Of a DNA stretch of 64,000 nucleotides, positions 1-9,241 are shown in pieces (positions within the stretch are counted from its first letter, which is position 1; each line of letters begins with the position of its first letter). A program made the translations under genes and the position numbers. The stretch spans positions 847,271-911,270 of the forward strand of contig NZ_GL385912.1 of NCBI RefSeq assembly GCF_000146285.1, read 5' to 3'. The notes under the pieces are model-generated. The model saw only the letters and a list, made by a program, of their open reading frames with translations. It was not told where the DNA came from and made no database searches. The stretch is from Mobiluncus curtisii subsp. curtisii ATCC 35241 (GTDB lineage Bacteria; Actinomycetota; Actinomycetes; Actinomycetales; Actinomycetaceae).

Positions 1-528
1 GATAATCCGCGATCCCCGCGTCACAGAACTCGCGAGGTTATCCCTTTCCAGCTCTGTAGGGGCGAAATGCAGCTGCGCTAAGCGACCAACGATACGCCGG
101 TTAATTTCTTCTGGGAAAGGATTAAACAAGGCTCCGCTGCGCAGCCCCGCTTCTACATGAGCGACCCGGCAACCCCACAGTCGTCCCATTAGCGCGCCGA
201 TAACAGTCGTGAAGGTATCACCATGTACCACCACAATCCCTCGGTCACACCGCCTGCGAAATTCCGGAAAGAAACGCACAAAAGTCCCAGCAATGCGGGC
301 TAACCACGGGATGACTTGACCGGTCCTCGCCACGGTTTGACGATGCGAGGACGGCACAAAGTGCGCGTCTTCCGGAGGCAGTCCAAAGTCTTGCAGGACC
401 TCGGAGGCGCCTTCGACATGCTGGTCAGTGGCCCACAGTTGGTATTCCACCCCTCGTTCCCGCAGTTCACGCAAGATGGGGGCGATTTTTATGTATTCGG
501 CGGTAGTACCTGCAATAAAAGTAATCAT
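1..528 (-). CDS. UDP-N-acetylglucosamine 2-epimerase family protein (3' end outside window)
   Basis: The gene is open to the window edge, so only the first 176 codons are visible. The protein starts MITFIAGTTAEYIKIAPI and has the family signatures HGDTFTT, VAHVEAGLRSG and NPFPEEINRR, which match non-hydrolysing UDP-GlcNAc 2-epimerases that interconvert UDP-GlcNAc and UDP-ManNAc in the cytoplasm. The ATG overlaps the stop of the DUF2304 gene upstream as ATGA, so the two are translationally coupled. This is the first of three 2-epimerase genes in the window and the most divergent at its N terminus, where GTTAEYIK replaces the usual GTRPE. It may therefore act on a modified UDP-sugar. The family is clear; the substrate is inference. 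Confidence 0.88.
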   Translation of the reverse strand, partial: MITFIAGTTAEYIKIAPILRELRERGVEYQLWATDQHVEGASEVLQDFGLPPEDAHFVPSSHRQTVARTGQVIPWLARIAGTFVRFFPEFRRRCDRGIVVVHGDTFTTVIGALMGRLWGCRVAHVEAGLRSGALFNPFPEEINRRIVGRLAQLHFAPTELERDNLASSVTRGSRII

Positions 529-962
529 TGTGATTTGTTCTCCTTTGCGTCCTCATCCGGAGCGAAATCGGTCGCATCAGCCCCTGCTCGCGGATGTCTG
601 GTAACGCCGGTTTTCCGTTCCAAGACTTCAATCCGCTGTTTTAATAAAGCAACTTCTTCCACCAGATGCCTTTTTTCGGCGTCACTGCGGCTCAAATCCA
701 CCGAAAACTGTAAAGTCATCAGCAGTAAAACGACCCCAGAGAGGAAAAACCCCAAGTTCAGGGGCACTACCACACCGAGACTCTTTGCCACCCACGTCAA
801 GACACCGGGGAAAATGGACACAACCAATACCGCTACGCCAACCAAAAACCACCATACGGAATATTTTTCTTTCATCCCCGAATTGCGCAGCGCCAAGATA
901 ATCATCAGGAACACCAGGAGAGAAAAAACCACCCCGATTAGGTACGTGCCACCCATCATCAC
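525..962 (-). CDS. DUF2304 family small membrane protein
   Basis: A 145-residue protein with three hydrophobic segments (about residues 5-25, 37-57 and 67-87) and then a charged, heptad-like tail (HLVEEVALLKQRIEVLE) that suggests a cytoplasmic coiled coil. This architecture is that of DUF2304 proteins, which commonly lie beside GT2 polyprenyl-phosphate sugar transferases; no function is proven. The GTG start at 962 overlaps the stop of the GT2 gene (GTGA), and two ATG codons follow at once, so the exact start is uncertain by three to six bases. A GGGAGG ribosome site lies just upstream. A second GT2 + DUF2304 pair sits at 34971-36159, which supports a functional partnership. Confidence 0.8.
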   Translation of the reverse strand: MMMGGTYLIGVVFSLLVFLMIILALRNSGMKEKYSVWWFLVGVAVLVVSIFPGVLTWVAKSLGVVVPLNLGFFLSGVVLLLMTLQFSVDLSRSDAEKRHLVEEVALLKQRIEVLERKTGVTRHPRAGADATDFAPDEDAKENKSQ

Positions 963-1720
963 TTTCCTCCCTTTCGCCGGGACAATGCTACCAACAATGC
1001 CAAACCAGCCCGGAGCAGGTACACCGCGGAAGCTACCGGACTGTGGGAAGGCTCTCCCCCCAGGCGCGGGCGCATCTCCACCGGCACTTGCATGATGCGC
1101 AGTCCCGCTTTTGCCGCAATAACCAGAGCTTCGATGGTGTCCCCGAGATACTGGGCGGGGAGTTCCCGCGCAAAGAGTTCCATGCCCCGGCGATTGACCA
1201 GTTTAAATCCTGAAGTCGTATCCGTGAGTTTTGTCCCGCACACCCGGGAGAGCACTATTGCTAACAGACGCATCGCTAAACGCCGGGGTCCGCGTGCCTG
1301 ATAGTCTCCGCGACCGGCAAAACGAGCGCCGATGACGATGTCAGCGCCCTGTTCTTGACAGGCTGTCAACAGGTTTTCCACATACAGTGGATCGTGCTGT
1401 CCATCGCCATCAATCTGAATCGCATAATCATAGTCATGTTCCACCGCGTAACGATAACCGGCTCGCATCGCTCCGCCAACCCCCAGATTTAAGGGCAAAT
1501 CGAGCAGCTCCACCGGTGGACCATAATTGCGTACTATGCCGGGAGTGGCATCTGTGGAGCCATCATTGACCACCAAAATGTCGGCGCCCAAATCTGCCGC
1601 TACCACTTGGTCCAAGACCACCGGCAAGGTCACCGATTCATTCCAGGCAGGAATGATAATCAGGGTTCTCGCGGCTTGCAGCCCTGTCCCGGTTTGCTGC
1701 TCATCTGCATTTGCGTCCAA
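959..1720 (-). CDS. Glycosyltransferase family 2, polyprenyl-phosphate sugar transferase type
   Basis: The 253-residue protein has a GT-A fold N terminus: IIIPAWNES, then DILVVNDGSTD and the metal-binding DGDGQHDP. These are typical of dolichyl-phosphate-mannose synthase-like enzymes, which move a hexose from a nucleotide sugar to a polyprenyl phosphate at the inner face of the membrane. There are no clear C-terminal membrane helices, so the DUF2304 partner encoded next may supply the membrane anchor (inference). The TTG at 1720 is the only convenient start and has only a weak GAGAG site, so the start is uncertain. It follows rfbB in the same direction with a 30-base gap. The donor and acceptor sugars are unknown. 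Confidence 0.85.
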   Translation of the reverse strand: MDANADEQQTGTGLQAARTLIIIPAWNESVTLPVVLDQVVAADLGADILVVNDGSTDATPGIVRNYGPPVELLDLPLNLGVGGAMRAGYRYAVEHDYDYAIQIDGDGQHDPLYVENLLTACQEQGADIVIGARFAGRGDYQARGPRRLAMRLLAIVLSRVCGTKLTDTTSGFKLVNRRGMELFARELPAQYLGDTIEALVIAAKAGLRIMQVPVEMRPRLGGEPSHSPVASAVYLLRAGLALLVALSRRKGGK

Positions 1721-1750
1721 GGGTGCTCTCAGTCATTTTGTACGGAGTGT

Positions 1751-2821
<1,071 letters not shown>

Positions 2822-4390
2822 TTATTCCGTTCTGAGGTCCTTTTCAGCGCTTTCCGGCTGGTTTTGTCTCGATTCTCGCAAAATGATTACTGCCCAGATT
2901 CCAAAGGTTAGCACTTCCATGACCAACCAGAAATGGGGACCCGGCACTCCCTTCCACCACCAGGTCGATTCCCCCGGGAGGTACTGCGTGCCACGCCAAT
3001 AGCGCATCGCCACCGCATAGAGCGCGACAGACGCAGACACGGTCGTCCCCAATCCGATTACCCACCGCTGCACAGAAACCATCAGGGCAGAGCGATTGAA
3101 CGGATAAAGCCACACCCCCACAATTAGTGTGAGCAAAGGCAACAGGTACCGCGGTTGAACATAAACACCGACGGTAGCGTGTTTTTCAAACAACAAGAGT
3201 AACGGCATCGCCACATAAAACAGCAGCAATACCAACGCAATCAGGTTAGTTCGCCGCGACGCCTGACACAGCGCTAAAAATAGCACCCCGGAACAGACAG
3301 CGAAACCCAAGAACGGCACCACTCGAGGCAGGTCGATTTCCAGAGCACCCAGAGGCCACAGCCCGAAAACGCCCAGGAAATAATCTGGGATGTTGAGCAG
3401 ATTCATGAAGATATCGTGACGGCTCTGTCTCTCCGCTGCATCGCGTCCCAATACCGCCGCAAAAAAATCCCCCAGCACGGTTGAGTGCAGGAAACGAGCG
3501 GACACGGCAATAATCACCAGCAAAAACACCACCAGGGAAACCGCCACCCCGCTGATGGTGCCTGCCCCCCGGAATCGGCGACGTAACGCCGAAAAATCCA
3601 ATCCCCAAGCTAATGCCGCAAGGAGAGCCAAACCACAAAAGACGACGGAGTCCCAGCGGGCCCCAGAACCGTACATAAAAGACACCACCGCCAGAATCAC
3701 CAAACCTGCCCGGCGCTTCACACTCGCTGAGTCCCGTTCCATAGCTCCGCAAATCGCAAAGAATACCAATACCGGAGCCAGCGTCGCCCAGGAACTGGGG
3801 TTGAGGGAAGACAGCAGGGACAATCCCAAGGGAACTTGGGTGACCAAAACGGTCAGCCACAGGTTACGGCGCCGGTTCCTCCCCAAAAGACCAGCAACCG
3901 CTCCGGTCAGTACCGCTGCCAAGGCTGCATTGACCAGGCGGGTCAACATGGTGGTCAAGACGAGGTTTTTCCCGGCATACAAGCTGTGGAATCTGTAATA
4001 AAACGACGGATAGGCACCCTCGGAATTCCAACGCTTCGTCCGGTGCATCTCAGCGTTGCCGGATTTCAGTGCAGACTCGACGCAGGCTGCAGAATCGGTG
4101 GGTGTTTTAATGTAGCAGTTCACCGCTTCAGTATTCGTGGGCACTTCCACAATGCGCGCATCGGTCGCGGAGTGACGGCAGATTCCCCCACGGTTCTGCG
4201 CAGAACACAGGATGGAATTCAAGTGAAAGTCTGCATCGGGCGTGCCTCCCACCGGAGCAGCCACCGCCCACGGCACCAGAATCAGGAAAAACAGCAGCGG
4301 TAGAATTAGCAATTCGCCCCAGCACCGCCACCGCACAGACTGCGCAAACTGCGCAAACCGCGCCGCGGGATGGGAAACTTCGGACCTCAA
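2822..4390 (-). CDS. DUF2142 family multi-pass membrane protein
   Basis: The 522-residue protein has about ten to twelve hydrophobic segments. After the first helix comes a large extracytoplasmic loop with the family feature GGTPDADFHLNSILC, and four further cysteines lie in the next 80 residues, which may form disulfides. DUF2142 proteins are found in cell-surface polysaccharide loci and resemble GT-C membrane glycosyltransferases; their reaction is not established. The TTG start at 4390 is preceded by AAGGAG at five-base spacing, so a non-ATG start is well supported. It is transcribed towards rfbB with a 78-base gap. It could transfer a lipid-linked sugar outside the membrane, but that is inference. 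Confidence 0.8.
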   Translation of the reverse strand: MRSEVSHPAARFAQFAQSVRWRCWGELLILPLLFFLILVPWAVAAPVGGTPDADFHLNSILCSAQNRGGICRHSATDARIVEVPTNTEAVNCYIKTPTDSAACVESALKSGNAEMHRTKRWNSEGAYPSFYYRFHSLYAGKNLVLTTMLTRLVNAALAAVLTGAVAGLLGRNRRRNLWLTVLVTQVPLGLSLLSSLNPSSWATLAPVLVFFAICGAMERDSASVKRRAGLVILAVVSFMYGSGARWDSVVFCGLALLAALAWGLDFSALRRRFRGAGTISGVAVSLVVFLLVIIAVSARFLHSTVLGDFFAAVLGRDAAERQSRHDIFMNLLNIPDYFLGVFGLWPLGALEIDLPRVVPFLGFAVCSGVLFLALCQASRRTNLIALVLLLFYVAMPLLLLFEKHATVGVYVQPRYLLPLLTLIVGVWLYPFNRSALMVSVQRWVIGLGTTVSASVALYAVAMRYWRGTQYLPGESTWWWKGVPGPHFWLVMEVLTFGIWAVIILRESRQNQPESAEKDLRTE

Positions 4391-4546
4391 AGTGTCTCCT
4401 TAAATGCGGTAAAGATAGCTTATTCATTGTAAGGGAAAGCTGCAGCAGGATGGGGCTTACGGTCAATCGAGTCCGCCAGGTACCGCAAGTTAATCAACAT
4501 TCAGAGATTTTTTGGTGTCGGCTGGCGCGATTAGGGGTAAAAAGCA

Positions 4547-4574
4547 GTGGTGGGGACTTTGCAGTCCCCACCAC
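4547..4574 (-). terminator. Intrinsic terminator of the RCC1/wall-binding protein gene
   Basis: A perfect 12-bp stem (GTGGTGGGGACT) closes a four-base loop. On the minus strand it is followed by TGCTTTTTACCC. It lies 13 bases after the stop codon at 4587. Confidence 0.85.
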
Positions 4575-4586
4575 AGACAGTTGCGA

Positions 4587-6941
4587 TTAGTTGCAATCGT
4601 AAATACGCGGATCTCGCGGTACGTACGGATTGCTTCCTAAACCGGGAACTTGCCAGCCGGTGCAGCGCGCCCCGAACACTTGATCGTTGCCCAGCTGACC
4701 GTCGGGATTGTAGCCCCAGCACCGCGCGCCACCGTCACCGGTAATGGCGCAGGCGTGCGCCCACCCTACTGAAATGGCTTTCACATGGGTGTCTATCGAG
4801 CCTACGATACCAATCCGCACCGAAGAGTCATCGTTATCTTTAGCTGACTGACTCCTGCCGACCTGACCCGCATCGTTGAGCCCCCAGCAATAGACTCTGG
4901 AATTCGGCCCAATAGCACATGAGCTGTTACGTCCCAAGCTAAACCCTTTGATACTGCCCCAACCGGAAGCGGTATAAGACTGCGCGTGACGATGCACCGG
5001 GAATTGTCCATTTGTCGGTGCCATCGTCGCCGGATTAATGTCTTCAAAGAACTGCTCGCGAGAGTTGTATCCCCAGCAATGCATGGAATTCCCCATTTTG
5101 GCGCAAGCATAGTACGACCCGGTTTCCAGTTCAGTCGCCCCGTGTACCGAGGTCACCTGTCGAGGGGTCAGTGAATCTGCATAGGAGACGTTGGCTAGCC
5201 AGGGATAGCCTTTCCCAGCCACCTGGTTATTCGTGCCCTGACCCCAGTCATGACGGAACGTCCCCCAACAGTACACGTCACCATTGTTGGTCAGCGCACA
5301 AGAATAGGTTTCTCCAGTCACGACTTTCTTTGCAGCTTGAGGTATTCCAGAAACCGCTAGAGGCGTGGGTGATGAGGTCTTGTTGCCATTACCCAGCTGA
5401 CCCCACTTATTGTCGCCCCAGCAATAGACCGTGCCGTTCGCGACTGCGCAGGAATGTCCCGTCCCGGTGGGAATCCAGTCCGCCCTGTCTTTACGGATAG
5501 ACCAAGGACCATTGGTTTCTCCCGCCGCGGCAATGGAGGTCACTCCCGTGAGCGACGGCACCAGAGCGGGGGTGGTCCGGGAGTTGGTGTCCCCTTGTCC
5601 CAGTTGACCGGTAACGTTGGACCCCCAGCAGAAGGCATGACCGGCGGCATCATAGGCACAGCTGTGGGTCAGACCCGAAGAAACTTCCGCCACATTGGTC
5701 AATGTCGACACCAGAGCCGGTTTGCCCACGTTCGCATTGTGACCGGTAAAGGAGTGATACGTTTCCGGCAGCGGATCGGTGGCTAGGTTAAAGCCATAAT
5801 TCGGCGAGGCGTTGCCAATTCCAATCTGACCGAAACGGTTTGAACCCCAGCAGTACAGGTTTCCTGATTCGGCAACGGCGCAGGTGTGGTCACCGCCCGC
5901 ACTAATCTGGCGCAGTTTCTTGGGATCGCCTTGTCCGGTCGCAGGTTTGCTGTCAGGTTTAGCCCGCCCCTCTGCCAGACGTTTTGCGTCTTGCAAAGCT
6001 GCTGTCGGCACGGAGCCTTCTCCGCCCAATGCCACGATTTGCTGGGGTCGAGTGCTAGATAGATACTGAGCGACAGCTTGCGGAATGGTATTGCTGTGCG
6101 CCACCAGCAGCACCGGACCATCGGTGAGGCATCCTGCCACGACCGCATCCGCGAAAATATCCCCACGGGTCAGGTAAACCCGAGAGACCTGATTGGGATT
6201 ACTGACCTTCGCGATTTCTACAGAAGTGGCGTAACGATTATTTCCTTGCAATGCCGAAACTATCCCGTAGTGAGAGTTTTGGAAGTTGTTAAACGTGGCA
6301 GCTCCGCCCAAACGCACCGGGCTACCGCCCAAACGCTCAATTTCTGCCTTTACCGCCTTGGCATCAGCGCCGTCGGTACGGGGAGCTAGAAGAATTGCGG
6401 CTCCGGGAACGGTTCCTCCCGCTACTGCATCCGGAGAGCCGGTCCCGTCAGGTCCTAACCCGTCTGCCAAGAGAACTTTACTGGGCTTCGCGGCGGGGAA
6501 GGCTCGTTTAGTAATTTCTATAGCTGTCAAGAAGCGGGTTTTGCCGGCTAGTCTCTCGGTCTTTCGACCTTGCGCGGCGGAATCCAGCACTGCTTTCGAG
6601 ATTGAGCCTTCGCCGCCCAAAGCCACGACGCTCTCAGGGTTCATGCGCGCTACCGCTTGACGAACCTCCACCGGGGCAGTGCCTGATCTCGGAACCAGCA
6701 GTGTCGGACCGTCCGTTAATGCTCCGGCGGCGAGGGCATCTGCAAAGACATCCTGACGTGCCAAATACACGTGCTTGGCAGTGCTTGGGAAGCAATGCAA
6801 GCCCACGTTAACTGCGGTACTGATTCGGTTAGCTCCAGCGATTCGTTCGGTGACGCTATTGGCAGCCCAAGCCGGAGCAGCTAGTGCTGCCGCGCAGGCA
6901 AATGCGCTGAAATAGACGACAACGTCCCGCAACTTTCTCAT
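4587..6941 (-). CDS. Exported cell wall-binding repeat 2 protein with RCC1-like repeats
   Basis: A 784-residue secreted protein. Residues 1-26 form a Sec signal peptide ending AWA. Three cell wall-binding repeat 2 units follow (about 30-125, 127-230, 232-328), each with a conserved core such as VYLxRxDxFADALxAGxLTDGPxLLV and VALGGEGS. A charged linker leads to at least seven RCC1-type repeats (about 350-770), each with the pattern HxCAV...YCWGxNxxGQ. The paired cysteines recur in almost every repeat and are probably disulfide-bonded. The wall-binding part should hold the protein on the surface, leaving the predicted beta-propeller as a binding face; the ligand is unknown. The ATG has a GGAGGAAAT site. 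It is monocistronic, with its own terminator. Confidence 0.9.
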   Translation of the reverse strand: MRKLRDVVVYFSAFACAAALAAPAWAANSVTERIAGANRISTAVNVGLHCFPSTAKHVYLARQDVFADALAAGALTDGPTLLVPRSGTAPVEVRQAVARMNPESVVALGGEGSISKAVLDSAAQGRKTERLAGKTRFLTAIEITKRAFPAAKPSKVLLADGLGPDGTGSPDAVAGGTVPGAAILLAPRTDGADAKAVKAEIERLGGSPVRLGGAATFNNFQNSHYGIVSALQGNNRYATSVEIAKVSNPNQVSRVYLTRGDIFADAVVAGCLTDGPVLLVAHSNTIPQAVAQYLSSTRPQQIVALGGEGSVPTAALQDAKRLAEGRAKPDSKPATGQGDPKKLRQISAGGDHTCAVAESGNLYCWGSNRFGQIGIGNASPNYGFNLATDPLPETYHSFTGHNANVGKPALVSTLTNVAEVSSGLTHSCAYDAAGHAFCWGSNVTGQLGQGDTNSRTTPALVPSLTGVTSIAAAGETNGPWSIRKDRADWIPTGTGHSCAVANGTVYCWGDNKWGQLGNGNKTSSPTPLAVSGIPQAAKKVVTGETYSCALTNNGDVYCWGTFRHDWGQGTNNQVAGKGYPWLANVSYADSLTPRQVTSVHGATELETGSYYACAKMGNSMHCWGYNSREQFFEDINPATMAPTNGQFPVHRHAQSYTASGWGSIKGFSLGRNSSCAIGPNSRVYCWGLNDAGQVGRSQSAKDNDDSSVRIGIVGSIDTHVKAISVGWAHACAITGDGGARCWGYNPDGQLGNDQVFGARCTGWQVPGLGSNPYVPRDPRIYDCN

Positions 6942-7080
6942 ATTTCCTCCAGAAATTAAGATTGAGGGTTCTGATTTGATTTAAATCGCATTCTAAAGTA
7001 GTCCTGCATACACAGAGGGCGGTTTGATAAAACTCAGATATTTTTCAAGAAGACCTCAGGAGGGATGTCTAATCAGACTT

Positions 7081-7116
7081 TTGCCAGCAGCTAAGCGTTT
7101 CCGATATACTTTCTCG
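7081..7116 (+). promoter_or_regulatory. Promoter of the ABC polysaccharide exporter operon
   Basis: TTGCCA (7081-7086) and TATACT (7105-7110) are 18 bp apart. The predicted start of transcription at about 7117 coincides with the first base of a short reading frame, so the mRNA is probably leaderless for that frame. Confidence 0.6.
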
Positions 7117-7161
7117 ATGTCTCATTTCAAGGCATCTCGATGGCTTTTGGAGGATTGCTAA
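7117..7161 (+). CDS. Putative 14-residue leader peptide before the exporter permease
   Basis: An ATG lies exactly 6 nt after the -10 box TATACT and opens the frame MSHFKASRWLLEDC, which stops at TAA 7159-7161, two bases before the permease ATG at 7164. The permease ribosome site GGAGG (7149-7153) lies inside this frame. Translation of the leader could therefore mask or open the permease start. The peptide has no family match that I know; its expression is inference from the promoter geometry. Confidence 0.4.
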   Translation: MSHFKASRWLLEDC

Positions 7162-7163
7162 GC

Positions 7164-8000
7164 ATGAGCTCAGGCAAGACCGAGTTTAACGATGTCCGCG
7201 ACACTAATCTGATTTCTCGCCGCTGGAACCTTATTAGAGCTTTTGGGACACGCGATTTGAAAGCGCGCTACAAGGGATCTTTTCTGGGCTGGGCGTGGTC
7301 TTTGCTGGTTCCTTTAGCCACGCTAGGCATCTACACAGTGGTGTTTAGTGTGATTTTTCGTGGCGCTCCTCCGCCAATGGGAAATGGTCAAACTATTTTC
7401 GTTCTCTGGCTGTTTGCGGGTCTGACCACGTGGACATTTTTTTCATCATCGATAAACGGAGGCATGGCAGCTCTGACCAGCTCCGGCGGAATGCTCCAAA
7501 AAGTGTATTTCCCCGCTTATGCCCCCGTCATGGGAGCGGGCTTAGCTGTCGGCGTGCAGTCGCTGATAGAAATCGGGATTTATGTCCTGGTGATGATTGT
7601 CCTGGGAAATATGAGTTGGACCTGGCTGTTGGTGCCGCTATGGATGATATTGTTCATCGCGGCCTGCCAAGCCTTCGCGGTGATTGTTGCGGTGCTCAAC
7701 ATTTACTATCGTGATTTGGCTCACCTCATCGCTATTGCTTTGCAGTTGCTGTTTTACGCGACGCCGATTATCTATCCCCTCTCCATGGTCAATGCCTCCT
7801 GGAAAGGGATCAGCTTAGCGTTCATAATCAAGCTGAATCCCCTCACCGAGTACATCGAGCTGTATCGTAATCTGGTTTACTCGTTGAATCCGGGTTCCCT
7901 CGGTCAGTGGGCGGTCTGCGTCGGTACTGCCATCGTGATGATGCTGCTAGCGTGGTGGGTATTAAGCAGAAAAGGTCGCGATCTGGGAGAGAGAATTTGA
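7164..8000 (+). CDS. ABC-2 type polysaccharide export permease (Wzm/RfbD-like)
   Basis: The 278-residue membrane protein starts with a short cytoplasmic arm (DLKARYKGSFLGWAWSLLVP), a motif typical of ABC-2 permeases exporting O-antigen, teichoic acid or galactan, followed by six hydrophobic segments. It would form the channel that carries a finished lipid-linked glycan across the membrane with the ATPase encoded next. The ATG at 7164 is chosen over one at 7140 because GGAGG lies at suitable distance and because a leader frame fills the preceding bases. Its stop overlaps the TTG of the ATPase gene (TTGA). The family is clear; the glycan is not known. Confidence 0.92.
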   Translation: MSSGKTEFNDVRDTNLISRRWNLIRAFGTRDLKARYKGSFLGWAWSLLVPLATLGIYTVVFSVIFRGAPPPMGNGQTIFVLWLFAGLTTWTFFSSSINGGMAALTSSGGMLQKVYFPAYAPVMGAGLAVGVQSLIEIGIYVLVMIVLGNMSWTWLLVPLWMILFIAACQAFAVIVAVLNIYYRDLAHLIAIALQLLFYATPIIYPLSMVNASWKGISLAFIIKLNPLTEYIELYRNLVYSLNPGSLGQWAVCVGTAIVMMLLAWWVLSRKGRDLGERI

Positions 8001-9241
8001 GCGATATTGCGGTTTCAGTAGAACACGTCACGAAAGAATTCGTCCTCCAAAACGAACGTCGTGATTCCCTCAAGGAACGCCTGGTAAAGGGGCGGTCTAA
8101 AGGCGGGAAAACTTTCCGAGCGTTAGATGATGTTTCTTTCCAGATTCCCAAAGGCTCGACTTTCGGACTGATAGGGCACAACGGTTCAGGCAAATCCACC
8201 ATGCTCAAGTTGCTGGCAGGCGTGTATCGTCCCACCTCTGGAAGCGTCATGGTCAACGGGAAAGTGTCGGCTTTGCTGGAGCTGGGAGCGGGCTTTCACG
8301 GAGACTTGACGGGGCGTGAAAATATCTTTCTCAACGGCGCGATTCTGGGCTTAACCCATAAAGAAATCGAACACTCGATTGACGAAATCATCGAGTTTGC
8401 GGACATTGGTCAATTTATTGACGAGCCGGTAAAGGTCTATTCTTCCGGAATGTATGTCCGGCTCGGATTCGCCGTGGCGGTGACTTTAGATCCCCAAATC
8501 CTGATTGTGGATGAAATCATTGCGGTTGGGGACGAAGAATTCCAACGTAAATGCTTTGACCATTTGTATCAGCTTCGCAAGAAGGGCTGCACCATAGCTT
8601 TCGTTACCCATTCTTTGGGCTTGGCTCAGGATTTGTGCGACGAAGCAATCTGGCTCGATCACGGTAAGACTCAAAAATTAGGTAAGACCAGAGAAGTCAT
8701 TGACAGCTATCTCAACGCGGTCAATTCTGCGGAAGCTGAAAAAGCCTCCGCGCAGAAACAGGACGTTTTAGCTCCCGTTCCACGCCAAGGATCCGGCGAA
8801 GTACGGATGTCCAAAGTCGAAATTATTGACGAAGCCGGGAAATCAGTGCCTTTTGCGGTGTTTGGCAAACCGCTAACGCTGCGGATTTGGGCTCATGCGG
8901 TAGAACCGGTCTCCGACGTGGAGGTCGGTCTGGCTTTCGTCCACCAAGATGGGATGACCTTGGCAGGACCAAATTCGGGAATGCAAAAGGTGAAGTATTC
9001 TTTCCCAATCGGTGATTCTTTCGTAGATTTTCACTGGTCGTCGCTGATGATTCAACCCGGCACCTACGGCGTATCCACTTCCTTTATTGATTCTGGACAT
9101 CCCTATGATTATTCCGACCGGGAGTTCGACATCACTATCCGCAGCGAAAGCGCCATCCCCGATCCGGGTCTGGTTCGCCTCAACGGACAGTGGAGCCGCG
9201 AGATTAACGATTCTTTAGCCGGAAAGGATGCAGAGTCATGA
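7997..9241 (+). CDS. ABC polysaccharide exporter ATPase with C-terminal glycan-binding domain (Wzt-like)
   Basis: The 414-residue protein has an ATPase domain at about residues 1-240: Walker A GHNGSGKST, signature YSSGMYVRLGFAVAV and Walker B ILIVDEIIAVGD. About 160 further residues (roughly 255-400) are rich in beta-strand-like segments, as in Wzt proteins that recognise the end of the glycan before export. The TTG start at 7997 overlaps the permease stop and follows GGGAGAGAGA; the frame is open further upstream only by chance. Its stop overlaps the next ATG (ATGA), which couples it to the RgpF-domain gene. A terminus-recognising exporter suggests that the exported chain carries a specific cap. 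Confidence 0.93.
   Translation: MSDIAVSVEHVTKEFVLQNERRDSLKERLVKGRSKGGKTFRALDDVSFQIPKGSTFGLIGHNGSGKSTMLKLLAGVYRPTSGSVMVNGKVSALLELGAGFHGDLTGRENIFLNGAILGLTHKEIEHSIDEIIEFADIGQFIDEPVKVYSSGMYVRLGFAVAVTLDPQILIVDEIIAVGDEEFQRKCFDHLYQLRKKGCTIAFVTHSLGLAQDLCDEAIWLDHGKTQKLGKTREVIDSYLNAVNSAEAEKASAQKQDVLAPVPRQGSGEVRMSKVEIIDEAGKSVPFAVFGKPLTLRIWAHAVEPVSDVEVGLAFVHQDGMTLAGPNSGMQKVKYSFPIGDSFVDFHWSSLMIQPGTYGVSTSFIDSGHPYDYSDREFDITIRSESAIPDPGLVRLNGQWSREINDSLAGKDAES

Noticed and set aside
316-1095. A 259-codon plus-strand frame at the left end
   Set aside because: It is antisense to the 2-epimerase, DUF2304 and GT2 genes, all of which show clear family motifs and coupled starts.
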